DNA of 64,000 bases from Thermogemmatispora onikobensis (GTDB lineage: Bacteria > Chloroflexota > Ktedonobacteria > Ktedonobacterales > Ktedonobacteraceae): contig NZ_BDGT01000020.1 of assembly GCF_001748285.1 (NCBI RefSeq), positions 1 through 64,000 on the forward strand. Direction: 5' to 3'. The position numbers and the translations under genes are program-made. Positions 56,351 to 64,000 of the stretch are shown here, in pieces (within the stretch, counting starts at the first letter, position 1; each line of letters begins with the position of its first letter). The notes under the pieces are model-generated. The model saw only the letters and a program-made list of their open reading frames with translations, had not been told where the DNA came from and ran no database searches.

Positions 56351-57814
56351 ATGTCAGCTCATACGAGCAGGGTTGTCTTTCCTGGCCAGAAGAAATCGCG
56401 CATCGCGGCGGCGATCATTGCCCGGCAGGACCGCATTCCGGTCTGGGCTTTACCTCGAACAGTGCTGTTGGTGATTGGTCTGGGGCTGCTCTTCACGTTC
56501 TACGACATTGGTGACATCAACGTCTCCTTTATTCAGACTTGCACACAAATTGTGGTTGGCTGCCTTCCGCTGACGGCCAGCCAGTATCTGGGCTTTCCCG
56601 TTCTGATGAACCTCCTGGGCTATGTGCTGGGGGCCCTGGTCTTTAGCCCTCTGGCCGATCGCTATGGGCGCCGCGATATGATGGTGGTGACGATGGCGAT
56701 CACCGGCCTTGGTTCTCTCTACACGGCCTTTGTGGGAGACTATACGCATTTTGTGTTGGCGCGGACCCTGACCGGCGTCGGGATCGGGGCCGACCTGGCG
56801 CTGGTGAATACCTATATCAATGAGCTGGCGCCACGGGGAGAGCGCGCTCGCTACACTGCCCTTATTTTCATTATGTCTTCGATTGGAGGCTCGCTCGGCG
56901 TCTGGCTCGGCTTCTATCTGACGACGCCACCCGAACCTTTCCCTTACGGACTGCCTATTGCCCTGGCCGGCCCGCAGTTTACCTTCGGCTGGCGCATTGT
57001 CTATGCCATCGGCGCTTCCCTGGCCTTTATCGGCCTGCTCTTGCGCTTCCAGCTGCCCGAATCGCCGCGCTGGCTCATTACCAAGGGCCGCATCTACGAG
57101 GCCGAGCGCGTGGTCGAGCGCATGGAAGACCATGCCCGCCAGCGCCTGGGTAGCGAGCTGCCTCCGCCAGAGCCTGAGCTGCAGGCCCCTATCTACGACC
57201 GGCGCACCGGCTACAAGGAGATCTTTAGCAACACGCTCTATTTCAAGCGCACCATTCTGCTTCTGGTCATCTGGTTGCTGGCCTATATCACGGTCTATTC
57301 GAACATTTCAGGGATGACCACCTTGTTGGTGGCCCTGCACTATCCAGTCGCCGAGGCCGGCCTGATCACCTCTTGCGGCATCATTGGCAGTACGATTTGC
57401 GCTCTCTCAGCCTACCTGCTTGGCGAATATGTGGAGCGCAAGATCTGGCTGCTGGTCGCCGCTTTGCTGACCATGCTGGGAGAGGTCACCGTCGCTTTCA
57501 GCGGCAATAGCTTTGGGCTGGCAGCGCTCGGCACCATCGTGCTGGGCATGGGCTGCTATATCTGGCTGCCAATGGTCTATTCCTGGTCGACGGAGAATTA
57601 CCCAACGCGGGCCCGCGCCAGCGGCTTCGCTCTGGTCGATGGCATCGGCCATGTGGGCGGCGGGATCGGCGTCAGCTACGTCACTTCGCTGGTGACGCGC
57701 CTGGGACCAGGTGGCACCTTTGTGCTGATCGGGAGCTTTCTCTTACTGGCAGCTCTGCTTGCACAGTTTGGTCCGTCCACCCGGCAGAAACGGCTGGATG
57801 AGGTGTCTCCCTAG
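56351..57814 (+). CDS. MFS transporter (metabolite:H+ symporter-like)
   Basis: 487 residues, twelve predicted TM helices. MFS signatures: DRYGRRDMM between helices 2 and 3, RTLTGVGIGADLALVNTYINELAPRGER, ESPRWLITKGR after helix 6 and a second-half loop EYVERKIW. The pattern (AxxESPRWL, long central loop) is that of the sugar-porter and aromatic-acid:H+ symporter groups. SD AGGAG is six bases before the ATG at 56351. It shares an upstream element with the acyl-CoA dehydrogenase gene, hinting that the imported compound enters an acyl-CoA pathway. Substrate not determined. Confidence 0.87.
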   Translation: MSAHTSRVVFPGQKKSRIAAAIIARQDRIPVWALPRTVLLVIGLGLLFTFYDIGDINVSFIQTCTQIVVGCLPLTASQYLGFPVLMNLLGYVLGALVFSPLADRYGRRDMMVVTMAITGLGSLYTAFVGDYTHFVLARTLTGVGIGADLALVNTYINELAPRGERARYTALIFIMSSIGGSLGVWLGFYLTTPPEPFPYGLPIALAGPQFTFGWRIVYAIGASLAFIGLLLRFQLPESPRWLITKGRIYEAERVVERMEDHARQRLGSELPPPEPELQAPIYDRRTGYKEIFSNTLYFKRTILLLVIWLLAYITVYSNISGMTTLLVALHYPVAEAGLITSCGIIGSTICALSAYLLGEYVERKIWLLVAALLTMLGEVTVAFSGNSFGLAALGTIVLGMGCYIWLPMVYSWSTENYPTRARASGFALVDGIGHVGGGIGVSYVTSLVTRLGPGGTFVLIGSFLLLAALLAQFGPSTRQKRLDEVSP

Positions 57815-58034
57815 GAATGCTCGGGCGGATACCTTCGCAGAGCCGATTGTCTGCCACCGCCGGCTTCCACCCCGCTTTGTCAGGTCTTGCCTGACTGATA
57901 TTCTATCTGTCTGCCTGTCTATCGCACCTGGTCCGATCGCTCAAAGACGAGCCGTTTGTGCTCTCTAGCCGACTGACACTATCGACGCTGAGACGCGCTT
58001 GTTTGGCGCTCTACTCATTGCGTAGCTCATTTTA

Positions 58035-58054
58035 CTTGCTTGCTTGTTTGTTTG
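58035..58054 (+). repeat. (CTTG)3(TTTG)2 tetranucleotide tract
   Basis: CTTG three times, then TTTG twice, in the 362-bp gap before the pseudokinase gene. On the opposite strand it resembles the CAAG/CAAA tract at 49701. The gap 57815-58176 contains no gene. Confidence 0.7.
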
Positions 58055-58176
58055 CTCGTCAGACACCACGTACCATCGTTTCTCACTCAGTGTACCAGAG
58101 TATATGAGACGAGAAGAGAAAAACGAAGTTGTTCGCTGTTCTTCTGGCTCGGAGGCCAGAAAAGGAGAGGTAGCGT

Positions 58177-59298
58177 ATGCGGTGTCCACGTTGCGCGTAC
58201 GAGGGAATGTTTTTTGATGGTCGTTGTCCGCGCTGTGGCTACCAGGCGGCAATGGCGCCGCCCAGCACAGGTGCGCTCCTGGGATTACCTCAGCCGCAGC
58301 AGTATTTGCTCATGCGTGGCGATAGCCTGGCCAAGGGTCGATACCGCATCCTGGGTCCTGTGCCGCTGCCGGAGACGCAACGTCGCCAGGGGCGGGCCTG
58401 GTCGGCCATCGATCAGGAGCAGGGGCGTCGTCAGGTCCTGATTCGCGAGGTGCTTATGCCGCCGGAGCTACTCCAGCGCACCAGTGCCAATCAGGTGATC
58501 GCCGAGGTGATGGAGCGCCAGCAGCGCCTGGGCCAGCATCAGGGCTTTCCACAGGTCGTGGAGGGCTTCAGCGAGCGCGGCAGCTATTTCCTGGTTCTGA
58601 CCCAACCGGAAGGGGAGACCCTGGGCACGATTCTCAAGCGCCAGGGGGGTGCGCTGCCCGAGGTTCAGGTGGTGCACTATGGCTATCAACTTTGTGGCCT
58701 GCTGGCGGTCCTGGCTGAGCAGCAGCCGCCGATCGTGCATGGCTCGATCAATCCAGAGACCATCGTGATCAACATGGCCCAGCAAGCAGTCTGGCTCACT
58801 CACATTCCCCTCTTCCCACCAGATCCCCCCGTCGAGAAAGGAGATACGGTCGCGGCTGGCTACTACGCCCCCGAGGAGGTCCGCGGCGAGCTTGATCCTT
58901 CCGTTGACCTCTACAGTCTGGCGGCCACACTGCACCACGCCGTCACCGGCTACGATCCCAACGAGCGCCTGGTCTTCTTCCATCCGCCAGCGCGCCGTCT
59001 CAATCCCGCTGTCAGTCCGCAGATGGAGATGATTCTCGTGCGTCAGCTCAGTCTGTCGCGCGCCCAGCGCTATCCGCATCCCAGCGCCATGCAGCGGGAT
59101 CTAGAAGCCCTGCTGGAGCGCTACCTGGAGCGACAAGATAACGAGATGGCAACTGGTGCTGCAGCTGATCCATTGCGCCTGCCCTCGGAGCAGTTTCGCG
59201 AGCAGACGCGCAGCAATATGCTGCTCAACGCCGGCGTCTTTGCCGCCATTGGCGTGCTTTTGCTCCTGGGCGTGCTGCTGGTCCTTTTGCGTCCTTAG
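58177..59298 (+). CDS. Zinc-ribbon pseudokinase membrane protein
   Basis: 373 residues. Zinc ribbon Cys3, Cys6, Cys17, Cys20 (MRCPRCAYEGMFFDGRCPRC), a kinase-like domain at about 55-310 and one C-terminal TM helix (about 347-371). The kinase active site is lost: the beta-3 Lys is Arg90 (RRQVLIREV), the HRD loop is HGSINPETIVI (188-198) with no catalytic Asp, and DFG is replaced by LTHIP. The C-lobe still shows GYYAPEEVRGELDPSVDLYSLAATLHHAVTG. It is therefore a pseudokinase, anchored with its catalytic domain in the cytoplasm. SD AAGGAGAGG upstream. The partner is unknown. Confidence 0.8.
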   Translation: MRCPRCAYEGMFFDGRCPRCGYQAAMAPPSTGALLGLPQPQQYLLMRGDSLAKGRYRILGPVPLPETQRRQGRAWSAIDQEQGRRQVLIREVLMPPELLQRTSANQVIAEVMERQQRLGQHQGFPQVVEGFSERGSYFLVLTQPEGETLGTILKRQGGALPEVQVVHYGYQLCGLLAVLAEQQPPIVHGSINPETIVINMAQQAVWLTHIPLFPPDPPVEKGDTVAAGYYAPEEVRGELDPSVDLYSLAATLHHAVTGYDPNERLVFFHPPARRLNPAVSPQMEMILVRQLSLSRAQRYPHPSAMQRDLEALLERYLERQDNEMATGAAADPLRLPSEQFREQTRSNMLLNAGVFAAIGVLLLLGVLLVLLRP

Positions 59299-59444
59299 TC
59301 CTTGAGACAGCCCGCCAGAGAGGGAGGGGAGGGCCGCGCTGGGGTCTCCGACCCTGGGCGCTGGCTCCTGTCCACCTCTGCCAGAGGAGGGAGCTGAGCC
59401 AGGGGAAGGAAGGGAGCGGGCTGCTGGTCGTGCTCTCTGGAACG

Positions 59445-59453
59445 TGCTATACT
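59445..59453 (+). promoter_or_regulatory. Extended -10 element (TGC-TATACT) before lpdA
   Basis: TGC-TATACT, about 46 bp upstream of the ATG at 59499. Same form as the elements at 24293 and 29668. Confidence 0.5.
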
Positions 59454-59498
59454 GACTGAGGTACCCACAACGCAAATGGGTTGCAGGAGAGAAGTTCC

Positions 59499-60935
59499 AT
59501 GACCAGTAGCCACTATGATGTAGCAGTGATCGGCGCCGGCCCGGGCGGGTACGTGGCAGCCATTCGGGCGGCCCAGCTCGGGGCCCGCGTTGCCATTGTC
59601 GAGAAGCAGTATCTTGGTGGGACCTGCCTCAACGTTGGCTGCATTCCCTCCAAGGCCATGCTGCATGTCGCGGAGAGCCTGCACCGCCTCGAATCTCTGG
59701 CGGAGCTGGGCATCACTCTGCCACAGCCGCCCACCTTCGACATGCGGCGCGCCATGACCTTTAAGGATAAGGTAGTCAAACGCATGACCAACGGCGTGGG
59801 GACGCTGCTGAAGGGCAACAATGTGACGATCTACGAGGGGCTGGGCAGCGTTGAGGCTAATCGCACGGTGACAGTGACAAAGAGCGATGGCAGCCGCGAG
59901 CAGTTCAGCGCGGAGAAGGTGATTCTGGCCAATGGCTCGCTGCCGCTGATGCCGCCGTTCCCAGGTATTGACGGGCGCAATGTCATCAATAGCGATACAT
60001 GCTGGAACCTGACAGAGGTGCCCGAGAGTGTCGTGTGCGTGGGCGGGGGAGTGATCGGCGTCGAGCTGGCCTGCATGTTCCAGGCCCTTGGCTCGCGCGT
60101 GACTATCGTCGAGATGCTGCCCGATATTTTGGCTCCCGTCGATGAGGAGGTGCGCCGCCTGCTCGTGCGCATTCTGAGCCGCCGCGGCATTACCATTGCT
60201 ACCGGGGCCAGGGTTGAGGCCATCGAAGATGACGGCGAGCAGAAGAAGGTCGTCGCCCGCGGCGAGCAGGGGGAGCAGGTCTTCCACGGCTCCTATGTGC
60301 TGGTGGCGGTCAGCCGCCGCCCCAATACGAGCGGCCTGGAGCAGTTGTTTGAGCAGGGCCTGGATCATGACCGCGGCAGGGTGCGCGTCAATGAGCAGAT
60401 GGAGACAAACCTGCCAGGCATCTACGCCATTGGCGACCTGGTGCACGGGGCCGGGCTGGCGCACGTGGCCTCGATGGAGGGCGAGGTGGCCGCTGAAAAT
60501 GCGCTCGGCCATGCGGCCCGCATGGACTACAGCGTGGTGCCTAACCCGATCTATACCTTCCCCGAGGTGGCTTTCGTTGGCCTGACCGAGGCCCAGGCCC
60601 GCGAGCAGCACGGCCAGGAGGTGCGCGTGGAGCGCTTTCCCTGGAGCGCCATCGGCAAGGCGGTGGCGATCGGCGAGACCGACGGCTTCACCAAGGTCAT
60701 CCTGGGCAAGTATAACGAAATCCTCGGCGCCCATATCATCGGCCCCGATGCCACAAATCTGATCAGCGAGTACTCGGTAGCGATGCGCGGCGAGTTGACC
60801 GGCGACGAAATTATCGAGACCATCCATCCGCATCCAACCTTGAGCGAGGGACTGCGCGAGGCTATCCTGGCAGCCGAGGGGCGCCCGCTGCATATTCCGC
60901 CCAAGACGCCCAAAGCCGCAGCCCGCAGTCGCTAG
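59499..60935 (+). CDS. lpdA: Dihydrolipoyl dehydrogenase
   Basis: 478-residue FAD disulfide oxidoreductase (E3 component) that reoxidises dihydrolipoamide with NAD+. FAD site GAGPGGYVAAIRAAQLG (about 12-28), redox-active disulfide Cys43-Cys48 (GGTCLNVGCIPSKAML), NAD site VGGGVIGVELACMF, FAD contact YAIGDLVHG, and the catalytic-base region IHPHPTLSEGLREAI. All active-site residues are present. The start is the ATG at 59499 with AGGAGA eight bases upstream, not the TTG at 59481. No 2-oxoacid dehydrogenase E1 or E2 genes are adjacent, so it may serve several complexes or the glycine cleavage system. Confidence 0.96.
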   Translation: MTSSHYDVAVIGAGPGGYVAAIRAAQLGARVAIVEKQYLGGTCLNVGCIPSKAMLHVAESLHRLESLAELGITLPQPPTFDMRRAMTFKDKVVKRMTNGVGTLLKGNNVTIYEGLGSVEANRTVTVTKSDGSREQFSAEKVILANGSLPLMPPFPGIDGRNVINSDTCWNLTEVPESVVCVGGGVIGVELACMFQALGSRVTIVEMLPDILAPVDEEVRRLLVRILSRRGITIATGARVEAIEDDGEQKKVVARGEQGEQVFHGSYVLVAVSRRPNTSGLEQLFEQGLDHDRGRVRVNEQMETNLPGIYAIGDLVHGAGLAHVASMEGEVAAENALGHAARMDYSVVPNPIYTFPEVAFVGLTEAQAREQHGQEVRVERFPWSAIGKAVAIGETDGFTKVILGKYNEILGAHIIGPDATNLISEYSVAMRGELTGDEIIETIHPHPTLSEGLREAILAAEGRPLHIPPKTPKAAARSR

Positions 60936-61407
60936 CTTGCTCGCCTTGCTCTCCTCAGCTTACTACTTTCTCCAATACCGGCCTGCCGGCTTCGGTCTGG
61001 CAGGCTGTCTTTCGCTTGCCAGGTCAGCCTCTCTCCCCACACTTCGGTCCTCAGCTTCAGCCGGCTTCCCGCTCGCCTGCACTGCCTGCCCATACATACA
61101 TAGGCTGGCTCTGCCTTGAGTCGAGCAAGGCCGAAGCCCCCACCGCTCGCAACAGCAATTGAGAGATACTGCGATTGCTGCGACACGCCAGTGAGGCACT
61201 TTGTCCAAAATTTTCGGGGAACCTGTCCTGTAAAGCCTTCTCAAAAAAAGCGCTTCCTTCCTCCACTGGCGCATACACTTGCAGCAGAGGCCAGCGAGCC
61301 AGGCTGAAGGTATCACACTCAGTAGAGAAGCGAAAGCGGATGGATTGCGCTCGCTGCCTGCCTGTTTCTGTTCATTGAATGCGGCCAGAGAGACAGGAGG
61401 GTCTGCC

Positions 61408-62778
61408 TTGAAGCCTTTTCGTTTTGAGCAACCAACGCGCTCCGGTCCAGTGACCGGCAGCAGCAACAGCAGTCACAGTAGCGGCGGCTCCAGCAGCGGC
61501 GGCCTGCAACCGTTCGGCTCTCTTCCCACGACCCGCCCGCTGGGCCAGTTTGGCAGCAGCGCACCGCGGCGCCGGCCCTGGCTCCCGACCATCATTGTTG
61601 GCCTGGCCCTGGTGGTCTCATTGGTGGTTCTGCTGGTCAGTGGCGGCCTGAACCTGCTGCCTTTCGCCCATAGCAGCGGAACACAGTCCCAGTCAGCAGG
61701 AGCCGGCCCAACCAGCGCTATCATCGGTCATGTCTTCTTCTTAAGCAGTGGTCAAGTCAACGTGAGTACCAGTCAAGGCATTGCCGATCAGGTGCAGGTC
61801 GACCTGAGCAAGATTCCGCCGCCAGCGCCCGGCAAAGCCTACTATGCCTGGCTCCAGAGCGACGACAGCGTCGAGGGTCAGTCGATTCTTCTGGGCAAGC
61901 TCGCCCTCAGTCAGGGCACCGCCCACCTCCTGTACAAGGGAGACCGGCAGCATACCAATCTGCTGGCCATCGCCAGCCGTTTTCTGGTCACCGAGGAGGA
62001 CGCGGCGACCACGCCAACGGTGCCCTCGCTCGACCGCAGCGCCTGGCGCTACCAGGCAGTTATTCCGAATACGCCTGATCCCCACGACAGCGAGCACCAC
62101 TATAGTCTGCTGGACCACCTGCGCCACCTGCTGGCGCTCGATCCGACGCTACAGAAGCTGGGCCTGCCCGGCGGTCTGGATATCTGGCTCTTCCGCAACG
62201 GGCAGAAGATTCTTGAGTGGGCAGGGGCGGCGCGCGATGACTGGAACCACGGTAGTACCGACCTGATGCATCGCCAGTTTATTCGTATTCTGGACTATCT
62301 CGACGGTATTGAGTTTCTGGGCAACGACGTCCCCGCCGGCTCGCCGGTGCTGGTGGACCCGCATATCGGGCGCGTTGGCCTGCTGCAGTTCAACGCCAAC
62401 CAGCAGCCACCTGGCTATCTTCATCACATCGGCATCCATCTAGAGGGTGTGGTGCAGTCACCCGGCTCGACCCGTGAGCAGGCGAGCCTGGCCCAGCAGA
62501 TCACCCAAGCCCTCAACAAGGTCCAGAGCCTCTATCAGCAGATCCGCCAGGTTGCTATTCAGCTTGCCCACATGAACAGCAGCCAGCTACGTCAGTCGGC
62601 AGCTCTGGCTCTTCTGGACACACTGGTCAAGCAGGCGCAGGATGCCTTTGTGGGCCAGTTCGATCCACAGACGGGCGAGCTGCAGGACGGCGTGACCCAG
62701 ATCCACTATGCCATTGAGCGACTGGCCACACTGGATGTGACCCCGCTCAACAATTCGTCATCGGCCACCCATGCATGA
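61408..62778 (+). CDS. Single-TM protein with beta-rich extracytoplasmic domain, unknown
   Basis: 456 residues. The TTG at 61408 has AGGAGGG six bases upstream and gives MKPFRFEQPTRSGP. A Ser/Gly-rich cytoplasmic segment precedes one TM helix (about 60-82, WLPTIIVGLALVVSLVVLL). The outside part begins with VDLSKIPPPAPGKAYYAWLQSDD and ILLGKLALSQGTAHLLYKGD, a layout reminiscent of the C-terminal domain of anti-sigma-K (RskA) proteins. A helical C-terminal region follows (QQITQALNKVQSLYQQIRQV). No sigma-factor gene is adjacent, so the anti-sigma idea is weak. The gap 60936-61407 shows no gene. Confidence 0.55.
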   Translation: MKPFRFEQPTRSGPVTGSSNSSHSSGGSSSGGLQPFGSLPTTRPLGQFGSSAPRRRPWLPTIIVGLALVVSLVVLLVSGGLNLLPFAHSSGTQSQSAGAGPTSAIIGHVFFLSSGQVNVSTSQGIADQVQVDLSKIPPPAPGKAYYAWLQSDDSVEGQSILLGKLALSQGTAHLLYKGDRQHTNLLAIASRFLVTEEDAATTPTVPSLDRSAWRYQAVIPNTPDPHDSEHHYSLLDHLRHLLALDPTLQKLGLPGGLDIWLFRNGQKILEWAGAARDDWNHGSTDLMHRQFIRILDYLDGIEFLGNDVPAGSPVLVDPHIGRVGLLQFNANQQPPGYLHHIGIHLEGVVQSPGSTREQASLAQQITQALNKVQSLYQQIRQVAIQLAHMNSSQLRQSAALALLDTLVKQAQDAFVGQFDPQTGELQDGVTQIHYAIERLATLDVTPLNNSSSATHA

Positions 62779-62848
62779 AGTCCCAGCACAGAGACCAGGC
62801 TACGGGAAAGCAGCAGCAAACAGTTGAAGAGAGGAGTAGAGAGCAGCT

Positions 62849-64000
62849 ATGGCGCGCGACCCCGACTATTATGTGCATATGATCACTAGAGGTGTGCGCG
62901 AGGCGCGCACGGCCTCCCTGGGACAGAGCCAGAGCCAGGAAGCAAGCCAGGGCAGCGCGCTGAGCCGGCGCCGCACCGACGAGCTGAGTGGACCGCTAAG
63001 CGCTGGGACGGCGCTGGCTGAGCGCATTGTCCGCTTTATCCACAGCCAGCAGCGGGCGCCGCTCCCCTCCTACTATCGGCCCCGCATCGGAGTGCTTTCT
63101 TCCAGCGGCTGCCTGCGTGATGGGGGCTGGCCCGTCTACGCTGGCGATGCCGCCACAGTCAACGCCATCTTCGAGAGCGGCGGGGAGCCGCTGGTCTTGC
63201 CAACGCTCCCCATGCTGCAGAGCTGCGACCCCTTCGACATCCTGGGCAACGAGGATCTTTTCGAGGAAGTCTTTCGCATTATCTGGCCGGTGGTGCGCAA
63301 TGTCGACGGACTGGTCTTTGCCGGCGGAGGCGACTTCTATTCCTGCCTCTATGGCGATGTGCTGCACCCACAGACCCAGACACCCGAGCTGTGGCGCGAT
63401 ATTTGGGAGCGCTATTGCGCCCTGCTGGCCTGGCTGCTCTGCATTCCGACGCTGGGCATTTGCCGCGGCATGCAGGTCATGAACGTGGTGCGCGGCGGCG
63501 GCCTCTATCAAGATATCCGCTCGCAATGGCCGCGGAGTATGCCGCCGCTGGTGCCCCATCGCGCCCGGGGACGCATCACCGCCGACAATTGGGTCGAGCA
63601 TCCGATCGCCGTCAATCCGCGCAGTCGCCTGGCCCGTGTCCTGCGCGGACCGGAGGCGCGCGGGCCGCAGCGCAACTACATCGATGCCGTCCTCTCCATG
63701 CACCACCAGATTGTGGGCTACATGACCCCCGAAGGCGAGCTGATCGGGTACCTGGCCCCAGGCCAGATTGTGGCGGCGACCGCTCCCGACGGGGTGATCG
63801 AGGCTATCGAGGATAGCGATCCACGCCGCTTCTGGCTAGCTGTGCAGTTCCATCCCGAGTGGGTGGTCTACCTGGGTTGGGCCCATAGCCTCTTTTCCGC
63901 GCACGTGGATGCCTCCTACCGCTACGCCTCGCTGCCCCTGGAGGAGCTGGACCAGTTCCTGCCGGAGATCCGCGCCTGGCTACGGGAATGCGACCAGGCC
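62849..64000 (+). CDS. Peptidase C26 / gamma-glutamyl-gamma-aminobutyrate hydrolase-like, partial
   Basis: The gene runs off the right edge. A class I glutamine-amidotransferase-fold hydrolase of the PuuD/peptidase C26 group, which cleaves gamma-glutamyl bonds in cytoplasmic small molecules. The nucleophile Cys is in TLGICRGMQVMNVVRGG (the codon for Cys is near 63462), and the catalytic His-Glu pair is in QFHPEW near 63850. An unusually long N-terminal segment (about 60 residues, Gln/Ser-rich) precedes the fold. SD GAGGAG lies upstream of the ATG at 62849. It follows the TM protein gene by 70 bp, probably the same transcript. Identification is good, substrate unknown. Confidence 0.83.
   Translation, partial: MARDPDYYVHMITRGVREARTASLGQSQSQEASQGSALSRRRTDELSGPLSAGTALAERIVRFIHSQQRAPLPSYYRPRIGVLSSSGCLRDGGWPVYAGDAATVNAIFESGGEPLVLPTLPMLQSCDPFDILGNEDLFEEVFRIIWPVVRNVDGLVFAGGGDFYSCLYGDVLHPQTQTPELWRDIWERYCALLAWLLCIPTLGICRGMQVMNVVRGGGLYQDIRSQWPRSMPPLVPHRARGRITADNWVEHPIAVNPRSRLARVLRGPEARGPQRNYIDAVLSMHHQIVGYMTPEGELIGYLAPGQIVAATAPDGVIEAIEDSDPRRFWLAVQFHPEWVVYLGWAHSLFSAHVDASYRYASLPLEELDQFLPEIRAWLRECDQA

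Noticed and set aside
61408-62778. Anti-sigma factor
   Set aside because: Only a loose RskA-like layout, no zinc anti-sigma motif and no neighbouring sigma-factor gene.

Overview
This 64 kb window is a high-GC bacterial chromosome segment, probably from the Chloroflexota, class Ktedonobacteria (a Thermogemmatispora-like spore former). That placement is inference. It rests on the PrkA-YhbH-SpoVR sporulation/starvation trio, a T-box riboswitch on serS, an HTH regulator of the STAND/NB-ARC type, several zinc-ribbon membrane proteins with Pro/Ala/Thr-rich linkers, and a WecA/TagO-type lipid-carrier transferase. No rRNA, tRNA, CRISPR array or intact transposase gene was seen. Most genes have strong AGGAGG-like Shine-Dalgarno sequences, and these decide many starts, including GTG and TTG starts.

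Layout. 1-5.1 kb: the 3' end of uvrA, an SMP-30-type lactonase gene with a palindrome inside its promoter, a small membrane protein, and an ABC exporter pair. 5.1-8.5 kb: an XRE regulator that appears to have lost the NTPase core of a STAND protein, then a run of small membrane or secreted proteins of unknown function that includes a gene broken by an 8-bp tandem duplication. 8.5-14.7 kb: WecA/TagO-like transferase, PrmC, DUF2203, a large membrane protein, and a sulfite-oxidase-fold molybdoenzyme. 14.8-20.7 kb: prkA-yhbH-spoVR plus one unknown gene. 21.5-24.1 kb: an orphan histidine kinase with a 21-bp internal duplication, and a SAM hydrolase. 24.4-30.4 kb: a receiver-like scaffold protein, a membrane stress protein, ClpS, a universal stress protein and a GAF protein. 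30.5-36.4 kb: a DUF711 protein, a Dna2-like nuclease-helicase, ribokinase and a MIP18/DUF59 iron-sulfur protein.

36.9-41.3 kb holds three tandem paralogues with the architecture (zinc ribbon)-linker-TM-Ala/Thr repeat-lectin-like domain. 41.4-43.5 kb holds an IS200/IS605-like (omega-RNA-like) non-coding remnant directly upstream of a serine T-box riboswitch and serS. Two metallophosphoesterases follow, then a complete branched-chain amino-acid-type ABC importer (livFGHM plus binding protein), divergent from a PucR-type regulator across a symmetric bidirectional promoter. 54-64 kb: an acyl-CoA dehydrogenase and an MFS transporter sharing an upstream element, a zinc-ribbon pseudokinase, dihydrolipoyl dehydrogenase, a membrane-anchored unknown protein, and the start of a class I glutamine-amidotransferase-like hydrolase (peptidase C26) that runs off the window.

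The best candidates for something undescribed are the orphan omega-RNA-like element next to the serS T-box, the tandem zinc-ribbon/lectin membrane family, the NTPase-less STAND regulator, the small-protein cluster at 7-8.2 kb, and the paired promoter elements at 54.1 and 56.1 kb.
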